A model generated the notes under the pieces. That model was not told the origin of the DNA. It ran no database searches and worked only from the letters and a program-made list of their open reading frames with translations. A program made the position numbers and the translations under genes. Positions 41,464-49,282 of a DNA stretch of 64,000 bases are shown piece after piece. The stretch's first letter is position 1, and each line of letters starts with the position of its first letter. This stretch comes from DASRHT01 sp035650355 (GTDB lineage: Bacteria > Chloroflexota > Ktedonobacteria > Ktedonobacterales > Ktedonobacteraceae): assembly GCA_035650355.1 (NCBI GenBank), contig DASRHT010000029.1, positions 124,001 to 188,000 of the forward strand, read 5' to 3'.

Positions 41464-43092
41464 TTATTTGATGGTGAAGCCCTTGCGGTATTCCGCCATG
41501 TGGGCTTCTCGCTGCTCCGGCGTCATTTTGTTAAGCAGGACGTTCGGACTCTGGAACTCGATCCCCTTGAGGTGATCTAACGTCCACATCTGCTTATCGT
41601 CGAAGATGACGTGCGGCTGCGGGATCAGCGTCTTACCATCGGGACGGACGAAGCCCTGATCAACCATTACATCGGCCACATCCCAGCCGTGGTAGCAGGT
41701 TTCCCACTCGCGTTTACCCACCAGACGACCCATTGCAGGCGTTGGGCGGCCTTGATATTCACCGCGGAAGGCGACTTTATCGGTCCAGTGGCAGGTCTTA
41801 GAGCAGTATGTGCGTACCTGCCCATCTACCGTGTCCATGATGGTGTCTTCGCGAATCATGCAGGGAACCATGCAGGTCCAGCAGCGATGCGGATAGACAT
41901 AGCCAACATCCTCAAACGCAATCGGCTTGTGACCGTTGGGTTTGGACAGGCGGGCATAGTGCTCCCACCACTTGCCGTATTCGTTGTACCAGCCGGGATA
42001 CTTGAACTCGAACCACTCGAAATCCTCTTCCGTCATCGGATCGATGCGCCAGAAGTTGGCGAACCAGCCCGTGGCGAAGAACTGGGCGGTCTTATGCACA
42101 TACCCCTTGTTGGCGATGCGGTTCCACGCCTCCTCAATATCATCGTGGTGGATCTTCAGGCCGTACTTCTCCAGCGGCATGAGGTAGCTGCGGTAGTAGT
42201 CGTCGTAGATCCAGCGTCGCCACATCTCGGCATAGCTCTCGCGATTCTTGCGCCGATCCTTCGTGCCATACTCGATAAAGGTGCCGATAGCGGCATCGAC
42301 GAGCGCATGGTTGTTCCAGAAGGCGTAGCGCAGGTCACGCTCCAGCAGAGGTCGATTATCCGGGTCGGCCAGGGCCATTAGCAGCGTGGCATAGCCGTTA
42401 CTGATATGGCGGGACTCGTCCGACTGGACGGAGAGGAAGACCGTCGGCAATAAATAATCGCCGTTGGCAGCAGCTTCGGACGGCATGGCGACGAACAGGG
42501 TATTGGTGAAAGCCGTCTCCGCCACGATCTGGAGGTAGACGTTGGCAGCCGTGATCGCATCGCCCGTCGTAAAACCCTCGCCGAACTGGCGGCCAATTGT
42601 GCCTGCGTAACAGCGGTCGAAAGACTTCTCAGTGGTATCGAAGCCGGTGGGATCTATATAGTTTTTCATATAGTAACGCTTCAGATGCATCTGAATGGTG
42701 GAGTGGCGCACCTCGTCAATCATCTGAAGCACCAGGCCGTTATGCAGCTCGGGATTAGGCACCACCGAAGTAAGCAAGGGCATGGCGCGAGCGGCGGAAA
42801 TTTCCGGGAACGGGCTGATGCCCAGGAAAAGCTTCATCCACTCCATCCAGCGTGGCTCCGTCGAGCGGAACATATTACCACGCAATGCGCCATCCATCGC
42901 CCCCATTGAGCGATCATCCTTCTCCTCCTGCATGGGGAAATAGGATTGCATGACCTGCTTCAATGGCTCCTTCTTAGGCGCCTTCGTAAATTTGTAGTCG
43001 GTCGGGTACTTCTGAGCTGGCGTCACAAAAGTTGGCTCCCAGGAAAGCTCCTGGATCTTCTGGTACGCCTTCGTGAGACTGTTTCGTGCCAT
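41464..43092 (-). CDS. mimA: Propane/alkene monooxygenase hydroxylase alpha subunit (di-iron)
   Basis: A 542-residue catalytic subunit of a soluble di-iron monooxygenase, of the length typical for MimA/PrmA. The six iron ligands can be read: Glu97 (FPEISAA), Glu127 and His130 (IDEVRHS), Glu192 (VAETAF), Glu226 and His229 (SDESRHI). A C-terminal Cys-rich stretch (PHRCWTCMVPCMIRED) is also typical of the MimA type. The start at 43092 follows 'aaaggagacacaactcta'; the frame is open 77 codons upstream only through repeats. It heads the operon and probably oxidises short alkanes, alkenes, ketones or phenols; the true substrate needs testing. Confidence 0.95.
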   Translation of the reverse strand: MARNSLTKAYQKIQELSWEPTFVTPAQKYPTDYKFTKAPKKEPLKQVMQSYFPMQEEKDDRSMGAMDGALRGNMFRSTEPRWMEWMKLFLGISPFPEISAARAMPLLTSVVPNPELHNGLVLQMIDEVRHSTIQMHLKRYYMKNYIDPTGFDTTEKSFDRCYAGTIGRQFGEGFTTGDAITAANVYLQIVAETAFTNTLFVAMPSEAAANGDYLLPTVFLSVQSDESRHISNGYATLLMALADPDNRPLLERDLRYAFWNNHALVDAAIGTFIEYGTKDRRKNRESYAEMWRRWIYDDYYRSYLMPLEKYGLKIHHDDIEEAWNRIANKGYVHKTAQFFATGWFANFWRIDPMTEEDFEWFEFKYPGWYNEYGKWWEHYARLSKPNGHKPIAFEDVGYVYPHRCWTCMVPCMIREDTIMDTVDGQVRTYCSKTCHWTDKVAFRGEYQGRPTPAMGRLVGKREWETCYHGWDVADVMVDQGFVRPDGKTLIPQPHVIFDDKQMWTLDHLKGIEFQSPNVLLNKMTPEQREAHMAEYRKGFTIK

Positions 43093-43165
43093 TAGAGTTG
43101 TGTCTCCTTTTCTGGCCTTCCACGATGGAAAAATAGGGAGTGCCTTGAAATTCCGCCCGCCAACG

Positions 43166-43380
43166 CTCCCACGATGAATTGGGGAGCGACAGCTAGATGC
43201 TGTCGCCCAGGCGGTCGGCAAGGAGGACCTTGAAATTCCGCATGCCAGGACAGGGTCTGTAGGGGCAACCCTTGCGGTTGCCCGGCCCCTACGACAGTCG
43301 GCAAGGAAGATCGGTTCCAGCATGTCAGGGCAGGGGCAAGCCCGGCCCCTACGACAGTCGGCAAGGAAGATCGGTTCCAG
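43166..43380. repeat. Repeat array upstream of mimA, with a 40-bp tandem direct repeat
   Basis: A family D unit lies at 43166-43187. Family B units follow at 43257-43282. A perfect 40-bp direct repeat with a 60-base period lies at 43281-43320 and 43341-43380 (begins cccggcccctacgacagtcg). Partial 'cttgaaattccgc' repeats at 43144 and 43230 belong to the same array. It sits where the mimA promoter or leader should be. Confidence 0.7.
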
Positions 43381-43467
43381 TAAAATTTTTAGCTGGTACT
43401 ACTATACCCAGGCGGAGTGATAGGGAAGTGAAATTGAAGGGGGTGGAGGTGTAAAATTGGTAAAAAA

Positions 43468-43508
43468 ATTCCCTTGCGCAGCATCTAGGATTCGCGACGC
43501 AAGGGAAT
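43468..43508 (-). terminator. Rho-independent terminator of the methyltransferase gene
   Basis: An 11-bp stem (attcccttgcg, 43468-43478, with cgcaagggaat, 43498-43508). On the minus strand it is followed by a run of seven T. It lies 5 bases past the methyltransferase stop and just upstream of the mim operon. Confidence 0.8.
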
Positions 43509-43512
43509 ACTT

Positions 43513-44379
43513 CTATGCTGGCTTGACCCCCCAGGTGATTAAGCCGAAAGAGAGGCTTGTAAAGTCGTCGCCTAACATGTCCGCGAGCAAACGGTTGTAG
43601 AGACGGTCGTACTCTTCTTCTTTCACAAGGTCGGATTTGATGATATAGGGCTTGAGCAAGGAGAAAAGTATTTCTATATCCTTATAGACAGCGTAGTGGG
43701 AATCGGCGCCACAAGAGGCATCAACAAAGAAGGGATGTTTCTCTACTTTTTCAAAGCCTGTATCACGGATAAGCTTCCCTAACTGATGCACCAGGCCAAA
43801 GGAGCGTCCGTCAACAGAAAATGTGCGCTTCTGCATAACAAGCACCTGACAGAGATAGCCGAAAAGCCGCTGGGCGGCGAAGCTGTTCGTCGTCCACCCA
43901 TCGCTTTCTGTTAACCGGATAACTCCGCCCGGGCGCAGGATGCGGTAGCACTCAGCAAGCAACCTGGGCCAGGACTCCTGATCCATGAAACCGACCAGTA
44001 GCCGCGCATTGACAAGATCAAAGCTGCAATCGCTAAACGGGAGCGGCTTGAGCGCATCGACAATCTCGAAGGTGACATTTTGCAACTGACGCGTGCGGGC
44101 TTGCGCGAACGCGTATTGGATCACCAGCGGGTTGATGTCAATGCCGACCACTTGCGTATCTGGATATTGGAATGCAACTTCCAATGCCCAGCCGCCAGGC
44201 CCGCAGGCGATATCGAGTAGCTCTCCAAAGCGCGCCATATCGTCCGACCGCTCGGGAAAAAGGCCACCCATCGCTTGCGTAAAAAGACGGTCTTGCTCCA
44301 TGAGACGCGCGGTCTCCGCGGCCTCCTCGATATTGATGATATACCTGTTCTCTGAAGAAGTTCCGTCGGCAGATGACAT
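43513..44379 (-). CDS. Class I SAM-dependent methyltransferase
   Basis: A 288-residue methyltransferase of the type-11/UbiE-like group. Motif I is LLDIACGPGGWALEVA, motif II region VVGIDINPLVIQYA, then DALKPLPFSDCSFDLVNARL and the motif III region CYRILRPGGVIRLTE. The C-terminal third (GFEKVEKHPFFVDASCGADS) is probably a substrate-specific lid. It stands alone with its own terminator. The substrate is unknown. Confidence 0.88.
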   Translation of the reverse strand: MSSADGTSSENRYIINIEEAAETARLMEQDRLFTQAMGGLFPERSDDMARFGELLDIACGPGGWALEVAFQYPDTQVVGIDINPLVIQYAFAQARTRQLQNVTFEIVDALKPLPFSDCSFDLVNARLLVGFMDQESWPRLLAECYRILRPGGVIRLTESDGWTTNSFAAQRLFGYLCQVLVMQKRTFSVDGRSFGLVHQLGKLIRDTGFEKVEKHPFFVDASCGADSHYAVYKDIEILFSLLKPYIIKSDLVKEEEYDRLYNRLLADMLGDDFTSLSFGLITWGVKPA

Positions 44380-44805
44380 GGCGGCCTGTCCTTTCTTTAG
44401 TTGCTGTACTTTTAAAAATGTTTTTTTAGGCTATCAAGATGCAAGCTGCTTCCTGGTATATATATGCAGCATAGCCTACTATTGCTGAGCCTGTCAAGAA
44501 TATTGTACAAATATGCCTTTTATCATATCGTCGCATAAAAAGGTAAAATAAGCAGCAGAAGCGCGCATTTCCTGGAAGGAAAATCGCCTCCTGATGTCAA
44601 AATTGATAACATCAATCATATGGTCAAGGAGCGCGATGAAGAGAGTCAGTTGTTAGCTTTTACTAAAGGGGAAGAGGGTCTATAGCAGAAAATTATCATG
44701 GCAGGATACAATGATGGTTTTATTGAAGCGAGCATGGGCGTTTTTCGAGGAGGCCGACCCCGAATAAACGGGTCAGCCTCCTCGAAGTGAGGGTCTGCAA
44801 GCAAG
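44380..44805. other. Intergenic region with long imperfect hairpin
   Basis: A 15-bp stem with one G-U-type mismatch lies at 44746-44760 / 44770-44784 (cgaggaggccgaccc), just past the stop of the minus-strand Ig-like gene. It probably serves as a terminator or mRNA end, though it lacks a T tract. The open fragment at 44539-44685 is listed separately. Confidence 0.45.
44539..44685 (+). pseudogene. Possible gene remnant without a proper start
   Basis: A 48-codon open frame reading FLEGKSPPDVKIDNINHM, then VKERDEESQLLAFTKGEEGL and stop. Its composition is protein-like. The only ATG is at 44620 (21 residues) and has no ribosome-binding site. The family is not recognised; it may be the tail of a decayed gene or chance. 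Confidence 0.25.
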
Positions 44806-45837
44806 CTACTGGGTTACCGTACAGGTTACCTGGATAGAGTGTTGCAACGGTCCGCTTGTCCCGGTGACGGTTAAGGTAAATGTGCCCAGGGAAGACTGAG
44901 CGCCGCTATTAAAGATAAAATCGACGTCCCCTGAGCCTGCCACCGAGTCGGGGTTGAAGAAGCCGAGGTCGTTGGCTGGTACGCCTGAAACGGTGAAGTT
45001 GACGGTCCCGATGAAGCCGTTCAACGCACCAACATGGATGGTATAGACAGCATTCAAGCCCCCTCTTTGAATGCTCTGCGAAGTCGGGCTTGCCGAAAGC
45101 GTGAAGTTGGAATTTGGCGGGATGACTTCAAACGTAATATCGGTAAAATGTCCTAGCTGCCCACTTGTGCCGGTAACGGTCAGTCCAAAGGAACCGGTGG
45201 TAGTCTGTGAGGTGGTTTTAATATCAAGCTCCGTGGTCCCGGGAACTACCACTGAGGTGGAGGTAAAGGATGCCGTGGCACTGGCGGGCACGCCTGAAAC
45301 GGCCAGGGTAACGGTGCCGGAGAAATTTGTGCCTGGTACAGAGGTAACGCTGATCTGATAGACGGCGGTTCCCCCCGGTTTAACGGTCTGGACGAACGGA
45401 TTGGAAGAGATGGAGAAGTCGGGGACCGGGATTGTCGTCAAAGTCACCTGGATAGAATGCTGTAAGCTACCGCTGGTGCCGGTGACGGTCAATTTAGAGG
45501 TTCCTAGCGCAGATTCATGTCCGGGGCTATGAACACTGAGAACTGAGTCGCCAGTGCCCGTCACCGATGGGTTTGTGAAGGAGGCCGAGTCATGATTGGG
45601 GACGCCTGAGACGGTCAGGTTGACGGTCCCATTAAAGCCGTTCAACGCCTGCACATGAATGGTGTAGGTGGCTGTCTGTCCCCTTTCGATAGTGCGGGAG
45701 GTTGGATTTGCTGAGAGGGAGAAATCTGGGCCGGATGCCGCTGCCGCCGAGTAGGTGGGTCCGATGAGGAAAGATGCAGTCAGAGCCAGTGTCAGGACGA
45801 GCAGGGTAAGAATTGTTTTGAGTCGTGTCTGAACCAT
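44806..45837 (-). CDS. Secreted protein with three Ig-like repeats
   Basis: A 343-residue exported protein with a signal peptide (LKTILTLLVLTLALTASFLI) and three tandem modules of about 100 residues. Each begins like DFSLSANPTSRTIERGQTA and contains YTIHVQALNGFNGTVNLTVS and a closing LTVTGTSG-LQHSIQVT strand. These resemble bacterial Ig-like/NEW3-type beta-sandwiches found on surface proteins. It starts at an ATG after 'aacaaggagaacaatc'. It is paralogous to the one-module protein at 26661-27104. No catalytic residues are visible; an adhesive or structural role is likely. Confidence 0.8.
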   Translation of the reverse strand: MVQTRLKTILTLLVLTLALTASFLIGPTYSAAAASGPDFSLSANPTSRTIERGQTATYTIHVQALNGFNGTVNLTVSGVPNHDSASFTNPSVTGTGDSVLSVHSPGHESALGTSKLTVTGTSGSLQHSIQVTLTTIPVPDFSISSNPFVQTVKPGGTAVYQISVTSVPGTNFSGTVTLAVSGVPASATASFTSTSVVVPGTTELDIKTTSQTTTGSFGLTVTGTSGQLGHFTDITFEVIPPNSNFTLSASPTSQSIQRGGLNAVYTIHVGALNGFIGTVNFTVSGVPANDLGFFNPDSVAGSGDVDFIFNSGAQSSLGTFTLTVTGTSGPLQHSIQVTCTVTQ

Positions 45838-46205
45838 GATTGTTCTCCTTGTTTTTCTCTTCCCCCTCCGCCAAAGAGAGGTCTGCTAAGCATGCGCGCA
45901 CGACAATCAGGTAAGGTTCGTAGATGGTCTTGCTGGAAAAAAAGCTTCTTTCGCGTGGTGAAAGATGCGACGGCCCCAAAAAAGTATAGCACAAGAACTA
46001 AGAGAAGTAAATGCTTAATTGGTAGCTAAAGAAATTAAAAATTTTGAAGACAATTTTATTTACTAAAATAACAGAATTTATAGTAAAAACGATTTTACCA
46101 GACAAAGCACGTTAGTATGGCTCATCAGAAAAGATATGACGGGGACAGAGCAGGTTGTGTCGGGGTGTGGTTCACAACCTGCTATTGTGCATAGTTCACC
46201 ATGTT
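45838..46205. other. Intergenic region, AT-rich, one hairpin
   Basis: AT-rich from about 46010 to 46105, plausibly holding the promoter of the Ig-like gene. A perfect 10-bp stem gcaggttgtg / cacaacctgc (46150-46159, 46173-46182) lies after the stop of the minus-strand gene at 46206 and may be its terminator, though it lacks a T tract. Confidence 0.4.
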
Positions 46206-46820
46206 TCACTGGGGGACGAAAGTGCCGTTTTGATTCTTGAACCACAGTTCGATGGACCCGCTATGTACCAGCATATCAGGATGATGGTTGCCCTGGCGGT
46301 CCACGAATTGCAGCGTGACCGGCACCAGGTCCGCGCCGTCCCCGGATAGCGTCGGTCCGACGATCATCCTGGCATGGCTCGCATCGCCCCCTGGCAGTTC
46401 CAGGATCTGGATATGACCGCGGAGATTAAAGGCGATAAAGTGGCTGGGTGTGGCAAGCGAGTCGTTATGCCCCACTACGACATCGATCTGAAAGGTGCGA
46501 GGTCTGCCGAAGCGCAGATCGTTATATGCTGTGGTACCCCAGGCTAGAGCAGACTGAAGCAGCCAGATCAGCACAATAGTGACCGTCATTGAGATCCCGA
46601 TGGGGATGAGCCAGTGAACGCGATCAGGCGGTTGCGCTTTGCTTGCCGTTTTATTCACAGGTAATGGCGCATCTCCGGTAATACGCGTCTCAGGCTCTTT
46701 TTTCTGCATGCGTGAGGAGCGCTGTGTGATCGGCACAGTCGTTTGCTTCGTCCCGATAGGACGGTGCCGCAAGGCGCTCTTAGGCGCGATCTTCTTTTGA
46801 CCTTCAACAACGATAGACAT
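46206..46820 (-). CDS. Single-pass membrane protein of unknown function
   Basis: A 204-residue protein. The basic, Thr/Ser/Lys-rich N-terminal segment (about 1-70) is probably cytosolic. It is followed by one transmembrane helix (LIPIGISMTVTIVLIWLLQS) and an extracytoplasmic domain of about 110 residues (FQIDVVVGHNDSLATPSHFI, LELPGGDASHARMIVGPTL). I do not recognise the family. It starts at an ATG after 'cacaggagggaaatt'. Nothing in its neighbours fixes a role. Confidence 0.7.
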   Translation of the reverse strand: MSIVVEGQKKIAPKSALRHRPIGTKQTTVPITQRSSRMQKKEPETRITGDAPLPVNKTASKAQPPDRVHWLIPIGISMTVTIVLIWLLQSALAWGTTAYNDLRFGRPRTFQIDVVVGHNDSLATPSHFIAFNLRGHIQILELPGGDASHARMIVGPTLSGDGADLVPVTLQFVDRQGNHHPDMLVHSGSIELWFKNQNGTFVPQ

Positions 46821-46944
46821 AATTTCCCTCCTGTGTGTGGCTAAAATGGAACGATCAACCGGGATGAAATAACCGACGACACAGTCAGGGATACGTCGCT
46901 TTTAAAACAAGTATAACTGGATCGGAACGCAGTTGACCAGCCTG

Positions 46945-46999
46945 TTATCCACAACTTTATCCACGACTTTCTCTAAGGCGGTGGATGAGCTGTGGATAA
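46945..46999. promoter_or_regulatory. Cluster of DnaA-box-like sites
   Basis: A perfect TTATCCACA at 46945-46953, TTATCCACG at 46957-46965, and the reverse box TGTGGATAA at 46991-46999, within 55 bases of the divergent gap 46821-47133. No dnaA, dnaN or other origin gene is nearby. It could be a DnaA-titration or DnaA-regulated site. Confidence 0.5.
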
Positions 47000-47133
47000 C
47001 CTGAACCTTTTGCTAACCCCAAAAATTGACTTTAACAGCTTTTTGGATACAAAATGAAGGGCAGTAAAATTTTTCTGCATGGTAAAACCTGCGCCATCAA
47101 ATGATGATATGTACATTCAAGGGGAGAGAAAAC

Positions 47134-48696
47134 GTGAAGACGGTACAGCATACAAATGAGTCTATGACTTTTACCGAAAGCAATGAGCATATCAGCGAGT
47201 TGCTAGGGTATATGTATGAGATGACTGATCTTGAGAAACTGATCAGGCTTGCTGAGTGGGATCAGCATACGGCCATGCCGGAGGGAGCGGGTGAAGCCCG
47301 CATGTACCAGATGGCAACGTTAGAGAAAATCTTGCACCAGCGCCAATCCGCGCCACAACTGGGCAATGTGCTTAAAGCGTTGGATGATGTGATCGAACAG
47401 GAGCGTTTCACCGACGCGGATCGAGGGCTGGTGCGGCATGCCCGTCGAGCCTACGATCAGGCCACGAAGCTGCCATCGAAGCTTGTTGAAGAGAGGGCGC
47501 GGGTGGCTGTCGCCAGTGTCGAAAGATGGGTTAGAGCGCGCCAGCAGAACGACTTTGCCAGCTTCGCTCCCTGGTTACAACGTACGGTGAAGATACAACG
47601 CGAGATCGCTGATAGACTGGGCTTTGCCGAGACACGCCTGGATGCCCTGCTCGATCTGGCGAACCCGGGCCTGACTGCCAGAGCGGCGGAGGAACTGTTT
47701 GTTCCCGTACGCGATGTGAGTATCTCACTGCTCAAGCGCATCCAGGCGAGTGGCAAGACAATCGATACTTCCTGCCTCTATGGCAACTTCCCTCCAGAGC
47801 AGCAGCGTGTGTTCTGTGAAAAGGTCGCTGCCAGCATTGGCTATGATTTTGCGCATGGTCAGATCATGCGTTCCGCTCATCCTTTCACCACTGATTTTGG
47901 TTCCCCGCTGGATGTGCGCTTTACCGTACGCTATACAGAGCAGTTTTTGGGGATGGCGCTGACGGCGACATTGCATGAGGGAGGACATGCGCTCTATGAG
48001 CAGGGGAGTTCGCGGGCGTTATTACGCACTCCGCTTGCGGGAGGAGCGTCAGCGGGCGTGCATGAATCGCAATCGCGTTTGTGGGAGAACGCTCTGGGCC
48101 GCTCCGAGCTTTTCTGGCAGAAAAAGTATGCTCTGTTGCGCGAGTTCTTCCCGCAGCAGTTCAATACGGTCGATGTAACGACCTTCGTGCGGGCGCTCAA
48201 CCGCGTTGAGCCGAGTCTGATTCGGATCGAGGCCGATGAAGTGACCTATAACCTGCATATCATCATTCGTTTCGAGCTAGAGAAGGCGCTGATGAATGGT
48301 GAAATTACCGTCGAGTCCCTGCCGCGACTGTGGAATGAGAAGTACCGCCAATATTTGGGGATAGAGCCGGAAAACGACTCGGTGGGTGTTTTGCAGGATG
48401 TCCACTGGTCCGGCGGCTTCGGCGGCTTCCCCAGTTATACGCTGGGCAATCTCTATGCCGCTCAAATTTTCCAGTCCGTGCAGCGTGAGTTTCCCGATTT
48501 TGCCGAGCGCCTGGCTGGCGGCGATACCTCCTTCATCTTGCAGTGGCTGCGTGAGCATATGTACGCCGTTGGGGCGACCTATCTGCCTGATGAGCTGATA
48601 GTGCGCCTGACGGGGGAGCCCGCGAATCCCCAGTACTTTGTGCGTTATCTGACTGATAAGTTTACAAAAATTTACGAACTGCCCCAGGCGAGTTGA
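47134..48696 (+). CDS. M32 family metallocarboxypeptidase
   Basis: A 520-residue zinc carboxypeptidase of the Taq/Pfu carboxypeptidase family, of usual length (about 500). The HEGGH zinc motif lies at residues 281-285 (LTATLHEGGHALYEQG). The family's DVRFTVRYTEQFLG and ESQSRLWENALGRS segments are present. It trims residues from peptide C-termini in the cytosol; there is no signal peptide. The GTG start at 47134 is chosen because 'ggggagagaaaac' precedes it; the in-frame ATG at 47101 lacks a site. It stands alone after the DnaA-box region. Confidence 0.92.
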   Translation: MKTVQHTNESMTFTESNEHISELLGYMYEMTDLEKLIRLAEWDQHTAMPEGAGEARMYQMATLEKILHQRQSAPQLGNVLKALDDVIEQERFTDADRGLVRHARRAYDQATKLPSKLVEERARVAVASVERWVRARQQNDFASFAPWLQRTVKIQREIADRLGFAETRLDALLDLANPGLTARAAEELFVPVRDVSISLLKRIQASGKTIDTSCLYGNFPPEQQRVFCEKVAASIGYDFAHGQIMRSAHPFTTDFGSPLDVRFTVRYTEQFLGMALTATLHEGGHALYEQGSSRALLRTPLAGGASAGVHESQSRLWENALGRSELFWQKKYALLREFFPQQFNTVDVTTFVRALNRVEPSLIRIEADEVTYNLHIIIRFELEKALMNGEITVESLPRLWNEKYRQYLGIEPENDSVGVLQDVHWSGGFGGFPSYTLGNLYAAQIFQSVQREFPDFAERLAGGDTSFILQWLREHMYAVGATYLPDELIVRLTGEPANPQYFVRYLTDKFTKIYELPQAS

Positions 48697-48730
48697 TCGT
48701 CACGCGGGCGAGCGTTGATTAAGGGAGTCC

Positions 48731-48950
48731 GAGCAGGGCAACCGCGAGGGATTGCCCCTAGCCAATCGTCCTGCTGTACCCCCTGCCCGTCCCGATCCGA
48801 TTGATCGCCCTATGGCCCCGTTGCATGGTTGGGTATTGCCCTTGTCCTGTTCCCCCCACGCAGCCCTGCGGAGGTTCTGTCCCATACTGACACGTTTGCC
48901 GGTGGACGACAACGTATGGGTAGGGGCAATCCCTCGCGGTTGCCCTGCTC
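48731..48950. repeat. Element bounded by perfect 30-bp inverted repeats
   Basis: Positions 48731-48760 (gagcagggcaaccgcgaggg...) and 48921-48950 are exact inverted copies of a family B unit. A further family B copy lies at 48988-49011. The inner 160 bases carry no convincing gene. The rest of the 48697-49282 gap shows only a family A remnant near 49132-49150. Confidence 0.65.
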
Positions 48951-49282
48951 GCCTGCGATGACCTTGCCCCACGCGGGGACGAATAGGTGGGGCAATCCCT
49001 TGCGGTTGCCCTGTGGAGGAACCGATAGCGCCCTGCGGCTATCAAACAGCGTGACGGCGCTCAGCTTTCCTCCAGGTATTTTTTTATGTTCATCATGGCG
49101 TCCGATCTACTGGCTGTTTGTCACAATCCCGCGCTAAAGCGGACGCGGTGATGCAGATTAACTATTAAATTCGGTAATAAACATGTTCGCTATGGGCGAA
49201 TTAATTTGTTAATGTGCATAACCTCGTCGCCACAGGGCAGGGGTATTCTAAACATCATTGATTAATGAGCATAATCATTGCC

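Noticed and set aside
43093..43323. Longer N-terminus for the monooxygenase alpha subunit
   Set aside because: The upstream codons lie entirely in dispersed repeats, and a good ribosome-binding site precedes the ATG at 43092, which gives the family's usual length.
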